Of a DNA stretch of 53,903 nt, positions 25,354 to 34,240 are shown piece after piece; position 1 is the first letter of the stretch; each line of letters begins with the position of its first letter. The stretch is taken from assembly GCA_022822785.1 (NCBI GenBank), contig JAJEAL010000016.1, positions 1 to 53,903 on the forward strand, in the 5' to 3' direction. Under the pieces are notes generated by a model. That model was not told the DNA's origin. It saw nothing but the letters and a program-made list of their open reading frames with translations, and ran no database searches. The translations under genes were made by a program, and so were the position numbers. This stretch comes from Candidatus Poribacteria bacterium (lineage in GTDB: Bacteria; Poribacteria; WGA-4E; PCPOR2b).

Positions 25354-27294
25354 TTATTGATACGGCACCGGTATCTTATCTCCATGCCAAGGAAAGGCGT
25401 AACTCGGCGAGTTCGCGAAACGGCGCAACCCAATCTCTAACCGAATCGTTCTGGAAGGAGGCAGTTCAACGGCGAAAAACTTCGCGTCAATCGGAACAAC
25501 CCGCTCCGATGAACTTTCCCCGTCCCTTTCCTGAAACTGCACCGTGGTAAATTGATGCTCCCCAAATGCGCCCGCTTGGACAACCACATTTCGGGTTTCG
25601 GTTCGATTAAGGTTCACCAATTGAACCCCTGCCACGTCCGATCCCAACTGGTCGACAAGCGCAGCGACATCCTCCGGGACACCGGGACGAGCGCGGTCTG
25701 GATCGAAGTAACGCACGGTCGCTCGCAGAAGCCCACCGGTATAAACCGTCTGCGGGGCACCCAACATCACCTGCGTTAACCCCTTGGTCAAAACAAACTG
25801 AGGGGGCTGCTGATTATCAGCGATTATTGTCTCAACATCGCGGGTATCGTTACGCGTCGTCTCAAACATCGCCAACGCCCCTTCATATTCAGCGTCCAGT
25901 ATTTTTTCGGGCCAATCAGGATTCTTCCCATCGTAGTATTGGAACCGTCCATACTCTGTGTTACCGTTATTCTTTTCCGCCTCAAACATGACGTGGTTCC
26001 AATCTCGCTCTACGTCACCGGCCCGCACTCTCGTAATCAACTCGTAATCCTGCGAATCCATCGAGGCGTGATACAGGTGTGCCAAGTCTTTCATCCGCAT
26101 CGGCTTATACGCTTCCCAACCGTCGGGACCGTATCGGGTCGGTACGACAAGCTGACCATCATCGCGCGTAACCGCGTTGTCCAACAGGAGTTTAATCTGA
26201 GAACGGAGGAGTTCGAGATAGCCAAAGTCTCCGGTGAGCAGGAGCGCGCACTCGGCACCGACGATCAGTGAGTTAAATGTGATATCGCCCGCCCAATAAC
26301 TGTGCCATCCGTAAAGGCCACCCCACCACTGCCCCTCACGGTGCTCGCCAATCTTTCCAGTGGGACCGACGTTGTCTGGGATAATGCCGTTGTTCGCTTT
26401 GATCCGATCCATCCAACCTTCCGTGTATTCGAGGACCCATCGTTTATACTTTTCGTCTCCGGTATACAGATAGGCATTGGTTACAAGTGCGGTGGCTCCC
26501 AGACTATGTGGCACGTCGCCCTTCAGGATAATCTGCTCAAACAGTTTCTCAATTTCGTCTCTCCGCTGTGGATCTTCGTACCAGTTCGCTTCCAACTCCT
26601 TGACGACTGGATAGAGCGTTGACCGCATCCCCATCGCCTTCTTAGTAGGGTCCTCCCCGATTCTCCCTGCCATCCAATCTTTCAGGTGTTGAAGATCAGC
26701 CTTGAAACAGGGGCCTCGGCTGGTTTGGACGGGAGATCTAAAGATTTTATGCTCCGGATCATAATTTGGGGCTTGTGAGTCTTCACCGATATACATCGCG
26801 GCGAACTGTTTGGCACGTCGCACATTCTCCGAAATGGTAGGGTTGGCGACGCCGAAGTCGTAGAAAGCCATGTTACCTTCGCCCAAATGATGCCACTCCG
26901 CCGCGCCGGGCTGCGCTAAATTGTAGTATTCCCTATGGACCTGCTGCGAGAAGCGAGGATGTGTCCGATGCACAATCTCGTCGCTAGTGATACGGGTCGA
27001 GGCGTTCCAACACAGAAGCGCCATTTCAAGTAAACGCTCATCCGCCCCCATGGCGTAGAAGAGCCCCCAGTTATAAATCCGTTCATAGAGGTCATCCAGA
27101 TCGTCCGCAAAATACAACGCGCCCCCCGGTTCGGCATACTTCTCAAGCAGCATCGGCGCTGCCTCCTCCATAAGGCTTATTAGATTGCGCTGCTTAAGCG
27201 CCCACGCCGGTGGTGCTGCGAGCTCCGCTGCTTTGACGCTGACCATATCGGGAATGGACACTGAATTTGCCGAACGTGTGTCGGTTTTCATCAT
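25354..27294 (-). CDS. Large conserved-looking protein of unknown function
   Basis: 646 residues, no family recognised with certainty. No signal peptide or membrane segment. Residues about 60-420 have the periodic hydrophobic and aromatic helices expected of an (alpha/alpha)6 barrel like those of glycoside hydrolases and heparinase-type lyases (LYERIYNWGLFYAMGADERLL, WWGGLYGWHSYWAGDI, LLLTGDFGYLELL). The last about 130 residues look beta-rich (GVQLVNLNRTETRNVVVQ), like a C-terminal beta-sandwich. A role in carbohydrate metabolism is therefore plausible but unproven. GGAGATAA lies just before the ATG pair at 27294. The gene ends next to a palindromic repeat. Confidence 0.75.
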   Translation of the reverse strand: MMKTDTRSANSVSIPDMVSVKAAELAAPPAWALKQRNLISLMEEAAPMLLEKYAEPGGALYFADDLDDLYERIYNWGLFYAMGADERLLEMALLCWNASTRITSDEIVHRTHPRFSQQVHREYYNLAQPGAAEWHHLGEGNMAFYDFGVANPTISENVRRAKQFAAMYIGEDSQAPNYDPEHKIFRSPVQTSRGPCFKADLQHLKDWMAGRIGEDPTKKAMGMRSTLYPVVKELEANWYEDPQRRDEIEKLFEQIILKGDVPHSLGATALVTNAYLYTGDEKYKRWVLEYTEGWMDRIKANNGIIPDNVGPTGKIGEHREGQWWGGLYGWHSYWAGDITFNSLIVGAECALLLTGDFGYLELLRSQIKLLLDNAVTRDDGQLVVPTRYGPDGWEAYKPMRMKDLAHLYHASMDSQDYELITRVRAGDVERDWNHVMFEAEKNNGNTEYGRFQYYDGKNPDWPEKILDAEYEGALAMFETTRNDTRDVETIIADNQQPPQFVLTKGLTQVMLGAPQTVYTGGLLRATVRYFDPDRARPGVPEDVAALVDQLGSDVAGVQLVNLNRTETRNVVVQAGAFGEHQFTTVQFQERDGESSSERVVPIDAKFFAVELPPSRTIRLEIGLRRFANSPSYAFPWHGDKIPVPYQ

Positions 27295-27371
27295 TTATCT
27301 CCAAGTAACTGATCTGACCTAAATTTTGGACGTTTCATACTACAATTTCCTATGAATCTGTCATTCAGCTG

Positions 27372-27599
27372 CTACACTTCTGTCAGTTCTGGAACGTGCT
27401 CATCTTCATATTTCTCAATCAGCACACCGATGACTTCCATCAATGAGGCTAAGGGATGATCTTCATTCTCACCCACTACATCGATCAAATTGTCTAACAT
27501 CTCCACAAGTTGTTGATATTCGCTCTCCTCGTGAGGGACAAATACAACGGGTGCTAACATCGGCCAGACATCTTGAGCGGTTTGTATTTCTGCTACCAT
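27372..27599 (-). CDS. Truncated HigA-type antitoxin-like small protein
   Basis: 75 residues resembling the N-terminal dimer region of COG5499/HigA-type antitoxins (acidic helices ending LIEKYEDEHVPEL), but it stops where the helix-turn-helix DNA-binding domain would begin. The following 77 bases contain no remnant of that domain in any frame. No HigB/RelE-like toxin gene is next to it. GGAG precedes the ATG. It may be a short stand-alone member or a decayed orphan. On its upstream side lies a long palindrome (27630-27684). Confidence 0.6.
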   Translation of the reverse strand: MVAEIQTAQDVWPMLAPVVFVPHEESEYQQLVEMLDNLIDVVGENEDHPLASLMEVIGVLIEKYEDEHVPELTEV

Positions 27600-27629
27600 A
27601 ATCTACTCCTTCGCTCATGTTAAGATTTA

Positions 27630-27684
27630 GTGCAAAGAAACCGAGTTTTTTCTTGAAAACTCGGTTTCTCTCCATGCTTTGCAC
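27630..27684. repeat. Long palindrome with AGAAACCGAGTTTT arms
   Basis: 14-bp perfect arms AGAAACCGAGTTTT (27636-27649) / AAAACTCGGTTTCT (27656-27669), enclosed by an outer GTGCAAAG/CTTTGCAC pair (27630-27637 with 27677-27684). It is placed between the aldo/keto reductase and the small antitoxin-like gene. It could end the upstream minus-strand transcript, or be another dispersed foldback repeat. Confidence 0.7.
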
Positions 27685-27788
27685 TTTCTTTTTATATGAG
27701 CCTACTCCTTCTATCTATTTCCTTGAGCATTTTTCATGTACAGCTCGTAGAAAATCGCCGTGGGGAGTCATCGTGTAGTCTGATCAAT

Positions 27789-28811
27789 TTACCAACTTCG
27801 ATACTCATCCCCGCAGTCACCGATTTGATTATACAAATCGCGGGATTGAGATTGGATAGCATCTATCCGGCCATAATCTTCCGGGTCCAAGGCAAAATCG
27901 AACACGCGGGCATTGACAGCACGGTGTTCGGTAATACCCAGCCGCACGCCGATGATAACGCCGGCAACCGTCGGACGTTCAAGAATCGCTCGAACTGCGA
28001 CGTTGGAGATGCTGGCATTATGTTTTTGAGCAATCTCCTCAAGCGTTGAAAGCAGTTTCTGAAACAGTTCCCAACCACCCCAAGCGTCGATCATCTGTTT
28101 GTACTTGTGCAAACTGGCGGTGTTCAATTCCCGTCCTCGCGGTTCGGGTTGCCCCAAGTATTTTTCAGTCAACAACCCACCGCAAAGGGTTCCATAGGTC
28201 AGCAACTGAATCTCGTGCGATTGGCAAAACGGAATCATCGCCACCTCCGGGCGACGGTCAATCAGTGAAAATTGCACCTGATTGGAGACGATGCGGATGC
28301 CCGCCTCCGTGATGCGCGAAAGGTGTTCGGTATCAAAGTTGGTCAAACCGAGATGCCTCAGTTTCCCTTCGTCCCGAAGTTCAGCGAGATAGGTGAGCGC
28401 CGAAAGATAGTTTTCCTCCTCGTAGTCCCACCAATGAAATTGCAACAGGTCGAGCTGATCAACGCCCATCCGGTTCCGCGATATGTCAATGTTGGATTCC
28501 ACCCACGGCTTTGCCATCCGTCCCGGTCGTGGCACCCACTTGGTAAACGCCTGAATCATAGAAAGAGAATCTGCACTGCGTTCAGCCTCAAGTCGTTGTC
28601 GAAATTCACCGATGAAATCCTCCGCGGGCCCGTAGTGGTCGGCGAGATCCCATGTGGTAAATCCCGCATCAACGAAGTCGAACATGGACCGTATTGCTGC
28701 TTCTGGATTGATGGATCCGTGGGCACCGGATACCTGCCACATCCCGTTGAGCAACCGACAGATGTGTAAATCTGGGGTGAATGCAATGGTGCTGGATTTT
28801 GGAAGTTTCAT
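27789..28811 (-). CDS. Aldo/keto reductase
   Basis: 340-residue NADP-dependent TIM-barrel oxidoreductase reducing aldehydes or ketones. The catalytic tetrad is visible: Asp and Tyr in FTTWDLADHYGPAEDFIGE, Lys in IQAFTKWVP, and His in LLQFHWWDY. The NADP-phosphate binding region near the end reads AGVIIGVRLG. The closest type by pattern is the AKR11/12-like group with an unusual WWDY. AAGGAAA precedes the ATG. Its start is only 25 bases from the end of the WD40-protease gene on the same strand, so the two may be co-transcribed. Substrate unknown. Confidence 0.9.
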   Translation of the reverse strand: MKLPKSSTIAFTPDLHICRLLNGMWQVSGAHGSINPEAAIRSMFDFVDAGFTTWDLADHYGPAEDFIGEFRQRLEAERSADSLSMIQAFTKWVPRPGRMAKPWVESNIDISRNRMGVDQLDLLQFHWWDYEEENYLSALTYLAELRDEGKLRHLGLTNFDTEHLSRITEAGIRIVSNQVQFSLIDRRPEVAMIPFCQSHEIQLLTYGTLCGGLLTEKYLGQPEPRGRELNTASLHKYKQMIDAWGGWELFQKLLSTLEEIAQKHNASISNVAVRAILERPTVAGVIIGVRLGITEHRAVNARVFDFALDPEDYGRIDAIQSQSRDLYNQIGDCGDEYRSW

Positions 28812-28836
28812 GAGCGTTTCCTTGTCGAAATAGTTT

Positions 28837-31158
28837 TTAGCGACGCGAGCCGGAATATCTCACATTCGATTCAGACAGCAACTGGTATATGTATCTTGCA
28901 GGAATCGCTGACGCATTCATGTGCCTATCGCTCCGTGCGATAATCCCTAGCAGGATGCCCTGCTTGTTCAGCACCGGTCCCCCGCTATTGCCACCAAAGA
29001 CATCGGATTGGATGTGCAGTGACTTTCCGTAGTCATTTTGGAATTGGCCCAACTTCCAGTGCCACAGATCGCGTCCACCCGGATTGCCAAGGATGTAAAC
29101 CAACTCGCCCGCATTTATCGTGGGAGTGGTGAAACCCCAATCAATCTGGCGGGCTGTTTCTGGCAACCCATCAAGCTTGATTATCGCGAGGTCAGTCTCT
29201 ACATTTTTCGCTACCACATGCCCTTTGGTGTAATAACCAAGTCGCTTTAATACGCTCCGACTCTTCAGGTAAAAATCCCGCTCTTTAATCAGCTTTCCAT
29301 TCTCGTCCGGCGCGGGGAAATATACGTCTACCGCCTGACTTGTATCTGTAACGTGTGCGTTGGTAACAGCGAGCTTAAACTGTTTGTCAAACAGCACCCC
29401 GCTCCCTTCACCGATACTTGGGTTCACTATCCACATTACCGCACGAATGGCATTGTCATAGACTTGGTTGGCATTTGTCTTAGGTGGTTTTGAAGAATCA
29501 GGCTGTACTGACCGCGTAGCTACGGACGGAGGATCAAATGCTGGACGGTAGGCAGATATTTTCCATAAGAGCACCGTGCCATCCGCACTTCCACTTGCCA
29601 GCGTCCGTCCATCCGGACTGAATGTAACACCACGGACCCCACCCATATGTCCACTGAATATCCGCCGGTGTTCGCCCGTGATAGCATCCCATAAACGGAC
29701 GGTGTTATCGCGACTCCCACTGGCTAACGTCCGTCCATCCGGACTGAATGCCACACTATTGACCACCTCCGTATGCCCGAAGAGGGTCCATTTGTGTTTA
29801 CCTGTCACAACGTTCCACAGACGGATGGTTCTGTCGTCACTCCCACTTGCTAATATTCTTCCATCCGGACTGAATGCCACACTATTGACCACCTCCGTAT
29901 GCCCGAAGAGGGTCCGCTTATGTCTGCCCGTCACGGCAGCCCATAGACGCACAGTCTTATCCCAACTCCCACTTGCTAACGTGCCTCCATCCGGACTAAG
30001 CACCACACTTTCGGCCGAAAACGCAGGTCCGGTAAGCGTTCGCTTGTGCATGCCTGTCATAACATCCCACAGACGGATGGTCTGGTCCCACCTCCCGCTA
30101 CTTACTAATGTCCGTCCATCCGGACTGAACGCAATGCTTCTGACGAAATCTGTATGCCCGGTGAGTGTCCATTTACGTCTACCCGTCATGGCATCCCACA
30201 GCCGCACAGTCTTGTCCCAACTCCCGCTTGCCAGCGTTCCTCCATCCGGACTGAACGCGACGCTTGTAATCAACTTCTTATGTCCGGTGAGCCTCCGCTT
30301 ATATTCACCTGTCCCGGTATCCCATAGACGGAGGACCTTGTCCCCACTTCCACTTACTAGTGTTTTCCCATTCGGGCTGAACGCAATGCTATTGACTAAA
30401 CCCATATGTCCGGTGAGACTTCGCTTATGTCTGTTTGTCACGGTATCCCACAGACGGATGGTCTTGTCCTGCCAGTTCCCACCACTTGCCAGCGTCCGTC
30501 CATCTGCACTGAACGCTACGCTACTGATCTTGCCCGTATGACCGGTGAGTGTCCGTTTGTGTTCACCAGTTACGGCATTCCACAGACGGACCGTACCGTT
30601 TGGACTCCCACCTGCCAACGTCTGCCCATCCGGACTGAACGCTACGCTTGTGACCGACTCCTTATGTCCGGTGAGCCTCCACTTCTGTTCACCTGTCACA
30701 GCAGTCCACAGACGGAGGGTATTATCCTGTCGGCCCCCGACACTAGCAAGCACCCGTCCACTTGAGCTGAAGGTGACACTATAGACAGTACCTGTATGTC
30801 CGATAAGCGTCTGCTTATGTTCACCCGTCATGGCATTCCACAGACGGATAGTATGGTCCCTACTTCCACTTGCCAATGTACTCCCATCCGGACTGAACGC
30901 AACGCTTTCAACCGAATTTGTATGCCCAGTGAATAAGGCAGCCTCTCGATAGGTTTGTGTATCATAGAGCCAAACACCAATGGAACCAGCAACAGCGAAA
31001 CGCGACCCATCGGGCGAATAGGTAATATTGCCTGTTATGCTGCCTTTGCCGAGGCGCGCTTTAGCACCTTCGGGCAAGCTCCATTGCGTGTAGTCTCGGG
31101 CAAAAGTGTTTAATGAAAACAGAGCGAAAAAGATAAGTAATGTTACAGTTGTTTTCAT
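28837..31158 (-). CDS. Secreted WD40-repeat protein with C-terminal trypsin-like protease
   Basis: 773 residues. The signal peptide MKTTVTLLIFFALFSLNTFA is followed by 12 WD40 units (about residues 30-545), probably one or two beta-propellers. A chymotrypsin/DegP-like protease domain follows with His602 (TNAHVT), Asp656 (ETDLAIIKLD) and Ser725 (GGNSGGPV). It is therefore a periplasmic or extracellular protease with a protein-binding propeller. There is no PDZ domain. Blades 9 and 10 share a 56-base identical DNA segment 126 bases apart, exactly one blade, indicating recent repeat copying. I start at 31158; an upstream in-frame start at 31209 would spoil the signal peptide. It lies 48 bases after the DUF2283 gene. 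Confidence 0.9.
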   Translation of the reverse strand: MKTTVTLLIFFALFSLNTFARDYTQWSLPEGAKARLGKGSITGNITYSPDGSRFAVAGSIGVWLYDTQTYREAALFTGHTNSVESVAFSPDGSTLASGSRDHTIRLWNAMTGEHKQTLIGHTGTVYSVTFSSSGRVLASVGGRQDNTLRLWTAVTGEQKWRLTGHKESVTSVAFSPDGQTLAGGSPNGTVRLWNAVTGEHKRTLTGHTGKISSVAFSADGRTLASGGNWQDKTIRLWDTVTNRHKRSLTGHMGLVNSIAFSPNGKTLVSGSGDKVLRLWDTGTGEYKRRLTGHKKLITSVAFSPDGGTLASGSWDKTVRLWDAMTGRRKWTLTGHTDFVRSIAFSPDGRTLVSSGRWDQTIRLWDVMTGMHKRTLTGPAFSAESVVLSPDGGTLASGSWDKTVRLWAAVTGRHKRTLFGHTEVVNSVAFSPDGRILASGSDDRTIRLWNVVTGKHKWTLFGHTEVVNSVAFSPDGRTLASGSRDNTVRLWDAITGEHRRIFSGHMGGVRGVTFSPDGRTLASGSADGTVLLWKISAYRPAFDPPSVATRSVQPDSSKPPKTNANQVYDNAIRAVMWIVNPSIGEGSGVLFDKQFKLAVTNAHVTDTSQAVDVYFPAPDENGKLIKERDFYLKSRSVLKRLGYYTKGHVVAKNVETDLAIIKLDGLPETARQIDWGFTTPTINAGELVYILGNPGGRDLWHWKLGQFQNDYGKSLHIQSDVFGGNSGGPVLNKQGILLGIIARSDRHMNASAIPARYIYQLLSESNVRYSGSRR

Positions 31159-31205
31159 GTAAAGCTCTCTTTTTTCGAGGTAATTGTCCTCCAATATGTA
31201 AGGTT

Positions 31206-31445
31206 TCACGATTCCGGGAAACGCTGGTTGGCGTTGAGGATTGTTAGACCGATGACTTCGCCCTGCTCGTAGCGGATGATCACGTCATCGTCGGTTAACT
31301 CGCTATCATCTGCATGACTCGGTTTTTTGAAGTTCACGTATAACACATCGGCTTCGGCATCGTACGAAGACCATAGATATTGCTTAGGTGAATGCTTCAC
31401 TGCGGGAATCAGTTGCATGTACCTATCTATAGTTACAGAGGCCAC
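31206..31445 (-). CDS. DUF2283 family protein
   Basis: 79-residue DUF2283 protein; the core YDAEADVLYVNFKKP...IIRYEQGEVIGLTILNA is diagnostic. Function unknown; members are often next to DUF4258 or other toxin-antitoxin-like genes, but no such partner is seen here. The start is GTG 31445 with AGGAG 9 bases upstream. A longer frame to 31544 exists, but an extended -10 element (31513-31521) lies inside it, so those codons would not be transcribed. It probably leads the transcript of the WD40-protease gene. Confidence 0.8.
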   Translation of the reverse strand: MASVTIDRYMQLIPAVKHSPKQYLWSSYDAEADVLYVNFKKPSHADDSELTDDDVIIRYEQGEVIGLTILNANQRFPES

Positions 31446-31512
31446 ACTTGCTTTCTCCTGTTTAGGGCATCTATCCGCCGGGTAAGAAGGGACATTGTTA
31501 GAAATTGCTTTC

Positions 31513-31521
31513 ATTATAGCA
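31513..31521 (-). promoter_or_regulatory. Extended -10 promoter for the DUF2283/WD40-protease genes
   Basis: Minus-strand TGCTATAAT matches the extended -10 consensus TGnTATAAT exactly; the -35 region is poor, as is usual for this class. Transcription would start about 60 bases before the GTG of the DUF2283 gene. Confidence 0.5.
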
Positions 31522-31657
31522 CACTTGCTTGTAGGGAAAAACAAAAAATCAGGCGATGGCAGTGTAGATTGACATAGGAGATAAACGATGTTAGACTAGT
31601 ACACCTTATAGGAAAACGTCAGAGAGCAGAGCTAGTCCCATTACAAAGGAGATAACA

Positions 31658-32260
31658 TTGGATGATATGGACAAAGATTTCTGGAACAATGCTTACAAGG
31701 AAGATCCCGATCAGGTGGAGGTGATGGATCTCATACTTGACGACGAAGTGGAGCAGCTTCCTGTGGGGACCGCGTTGGACCTCGGTTGTGGTACTGGTAC
31801 AAATTCCTTAAAGCTAGCAAGGCGAGGATGGTCAGTTATTGGTGTCGATTGGGCAGAACACGCCATCGCACTTGCAACAAGATCCGCTCAAGAGAAAGGG
31901 CTTGACGCGACTTTTTATGTCGGTGATATCACCAATTGGCAACCACCATCCAAGTTCGATCTGGTGATCAGCACTTATGCTCTCCCCGGTAAGAGTGGTA
32001 GCAAACAAGCTCTGCAAACAGCACTGAAAGCACTGTCTCAAAACGGAACATTATTAGTCGCTGAATGGGACAAGTCTATGAGCGAGGTTTGGAATTTTGC
32101 AGAAGACGAATTAATGTCACCTGAGCAGATCGTCGAACTGCTCCCTGGATTGAAGATTGAAAAGGCTGAAGTCAGGCGGCTTCCAGACGTTTTTTCAGAC
32201 CGACGCGCTGAAAAAGACTCGTCTGCAAATGTCGCGTTAGTGCGAGCGAGAAAACTGTAG
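31658..32260 (+). CDS. Class I SAM-dependent methyltransferase
   Basis: 200-residue Rossmann-fold methyltransferase, UbiE/TehB-like. Motif I is ALDLGCGTGTNSL, with an acidic residue after strand 2 in VIGVDWAEHAI, and DLVISTYALPG in place of the usual post-motif II. The acceptor is unknown. It probably starts at TTG 31658: AAAGGAG is 8 bases upstream, whereas the next ATG (31667) is too far from it. It is followed 137 bases later by a Gfo/Idh/MocA dehydrogenase. Nothing suggests membrane attachment. Confidence 0.86.
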   Translation: MDDMDKDFWNNAYKEDPDQVEVMDLILDDEVEQLPVGTALDLGCGTGTNSLKLARRGWSVIGVDWAEHAIALATRSAQEKGLDATFYVGDITNWQPPSKFDLVISTYALPGKSGSKQALQTALKALSQNGTLLVAEWDKSMSEVWNFAEDELMSPEQIVELLPGLKIEKAEVRRLPDVFSDRRAEKDSSANVALVRARKL

Positions 32261-32397
32261 GAGGAAGCATCTACTCTGCACGGTTGACAGTGGTAACATT
32301 GGTTTTTGAACATCAACTGGCAAATGGTGGGTTTTGGGTTGTCTTAGTTTTTTAACAATCCCTCGCTGCAATTGTTTTTTTTCGTTGGGAGGATTTT

Positions 32398-33435
32398 ATG
32401 AAAGCAGCTGTAATCGGTTGTGGTGCCCAAGGCAGGGGTGGGCATGTTGCAAACTACGCTAAGATGGAGAAGGTGTCGCTCGTCGCCGTTTGCGATGTTA
32501 ACTTTGAACGCGCCCAGGCAGTGGCAAAGGAGTTTAGTGTTCCCCACGTATACGCCGACTATCGAGAGATGCTAGAAAAACACGCCCTAGACCTTGTCAG
32601 CGTCTGCACACCGCACGCACTTCACAGAGATCAGACAGTCGATGCTTTTGACGCCGGCGCAAATGTGATCTGCGAAAAAGCACTCTGCGTGAGCAGCGCG
32701 GAAGCGCAAGAGATGATTGCCGCCTGCAAGCGGAATGGCAAAAAGATGAGCATGGGACTCCAGAATCGTGGACTGGCGTCAGGATATGCGCTGAAAAAGT
32801 TTATCGAAACCGGTGCCTTGGGACGGATATACTACACCCGCGTCTGGACAGGCCATGTGATGAACATCCCCGGCTACAGTGTTTTTCACAACAAAGCCCT
32901 TTCTGGCGGAGGCGTTCTCTACAGCACCGCTGTGCACACCCTCGATTTCGCAAATTGGATCATCGGCGATCCGACACCCGTCGCTGCAATGGGAACCACC
33001 TACCAGAAGGTGCGTCACATGAAGAATCCGGTTATTTCGTGGAAGGGGACGCTGGAAGATTTCGAGACGGAGGACTTCGCGGCGGGCTATATCCGATTTG
33101 CGGATGGTTCGGGATTATCGCTTGAAAGCAATTGGCTGACGCATCCGTGGAAAAACCGCCCGACTATTGAGGTTTTGGGAGACTTTGGCGCGGCGGAGAT
33201 CCCTCTGAAAATCTATCTCGATGACGGCGACCAAATCTTTGATAGAACGCCGGAGGTTGTCGAACCAGAGAACAGTTTCTTTGAGGTTCTTAAAGATTTC
33301 GTTGAAGCTGTCCGCGATGATAGAATACCAGTCGTCAGTTTCAGTGAGATGCTGCATGTACAACAGATGATGGAAGGGATCTATCGATCCGCAGAAACCG
33401 GCAAAGAGGTGCCTATCGAATCGGACGAAGATTAA
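32398..33435 (+). CDS. Gfo/Idh/MocA family oxidoreductase
   Basis: 345-residue NAD(P)-dependent dehydrogenase, probably acting on a sugar or inositol derivative. The N-terminal Rossmann motif is VIGCGAQGRGG, and the EKP-like lysine motif appears as CEKALCVS. The catalytic-side helix includes SGGGVLYSTAVHTLDFANWIIGD, with the conserved Asp and His. The C-terminal beta-sheet domain (GLSLESNWLTHPW) is complete. GGGAGG precedes the ATG. No transporter or partner enzyme is adjacent, so the substrate is open. Confidence 0.92.
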   Translation: MKAAVIGCGAQGRGGHVANYAKMEKVSLVAVCDVNFERAQAVAKEFSVPHVYADYREMLEKHALDLVSVCTPHALHRDQTVDAFDAGANVICEKALCVSSAEAQEMIAACKRNGKKMSMGLQNRGLASGYALKKFIETGALGRIYYTRVWTGHVMNIPGYSVFHNKALSGGGVLYSTAVHTLDFANWIIGDPTPVAAMGTTYQKVRHMKNPVISWKGTLEDFETEDFAAGYIRFADGSGLSLESNWLTHPWKNRPTIEVLGDFGAAEIPLKIYLDDGDQIFDRTPEVVEPENSFFEVLKDFVEAVRDDRIPVVSFSEMLHVQQMMEGIYRSAETGKEVPIESDED

Positions 33436-33505
33436 GATAGCGGATCTGGAAACCTTCAGTTGTTACCGTAAAAACTGCGCTCAAATGCTATATGATTGTA
33501 TCAAT

Positions 33506-34075
33506 TCACCAACTCATTGTATTTACACGTCGCACCCGACCGTCCCGTCCTCGAAACAGAAGGTGCCCATTTTGACGTGCATACTCATACAATCGCTTTG
33601 TAATTTCGACATCTTTGCGACAGTATGCCGCAACCAGATCGATCTTGCCCGCTTTCCACCATCGCAGGGACTGCAACCCATCCGCTGACTTGGTCTCTCT
33701 CAACGTCTCCTTCGCCAGTGCATCAAGACTAAGGCGAAATCCCAGTGCACGCTTAACATGTTCCAACATGTCGAAAGTCGGAAACTGCCATAGGTTGACC
33801 GGTGTATATGGACGGAGTACCACGTAATCAAAACTCTTGAGATTGAATCCAACGATGAGATCCGCTTGCGTGAGTTGATTTATCAGTCGCTCAACGTCTG
33901 CCTCTTGAAAGGTTGTATATTGCTGATCGGCGGTACTATACGTCACAGCGATCGCAAGTTTCATCCGGTCAATATATGACCAACCGCCGACCTCTTGAGC
34001 GGACTTTTGTGTTTCGAGATCGAAATAGACTATGTTTCCTTGCCCTTTGCTTCGTGTTTTATCAGTAGTGTGCAT
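33506..34075 (-). CDS. DnaQ-like (RNase H-fold) 3'-5' exonuclease
   Basis: 189-residue DEDD-type exonuclease resembling YprB/RNase_H_2 proteins. Exo I is YFDLET with Asp19 and Glu21; Exo II is in ADLIVGFNLKSFDYVVL with an Asp; Exo III is in YCRKDVEITKRLYEYA with an Asp. This domain is often part of a helicase or Cas4-linked enzyme, but here it stands alone. It probably acts on DNA or RNA ends in repair. No strong ribosome site before the ATG at 34075. Glycerate kinase is transcribed divergently, with a promoter between them. Confidence 0.8.
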   Translation of the reverse strand: MHTTDKTRSKGQGNIVYFDLETQKSAQEVGGWSYIDRMKLAIAVTYSTADQQYTTFQEADVERLINQLTQADLIVGFNLKSFDYVVLRPYTPVNLWQFPTFDMLEHVKRALGFRLSLDALAKETLRETKSADGLQSLRWWKAGKIDLVAAYCRKDVEITKRLYEYARQNGHLLFRGRDGRVRRVNTMSW

Positions 34076-34130
34076 GTTTTACCCATGAACAGCCTTAATT
34101 TGTAATACGTCAACCGCCGACAACTCATGC

Positions 34131-34159
34131 TTGACACACCACTTCTTCCGTGATAGGAT
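34131..34159 (+). promoter_or_regulatory. Putative sigma-70 promoter for glycerate kinase
   Basis: TTGACA (34131-34136), 17 bases, TAGGAT (34154-34159, 4 of 6), about 80 bases before the glycerate kinase ATG. Confidence 0.5.
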
Positions 34160-34240
34160 AAAGAATGAGTTTGTAGGTAAATCGGTCAATACGTATATTT
34201 GCCTATATTCTATTTTACGCATTATGCTCGGAGTTCAGCT

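Noticed and set aside
29576-30784. Long plus-strand open frames rich in Ser, Pro and Leu with repeated motifs
   Set aside because: They are antisense shadows of the WD40 repeats; the repetition comes from the real gene on the minus strand.
31446-31544. N-terminal extension of the DUF2283 protein
   Set aside because: An extended -10 promoter sits inside it, and the family core begins after GTG 31445.
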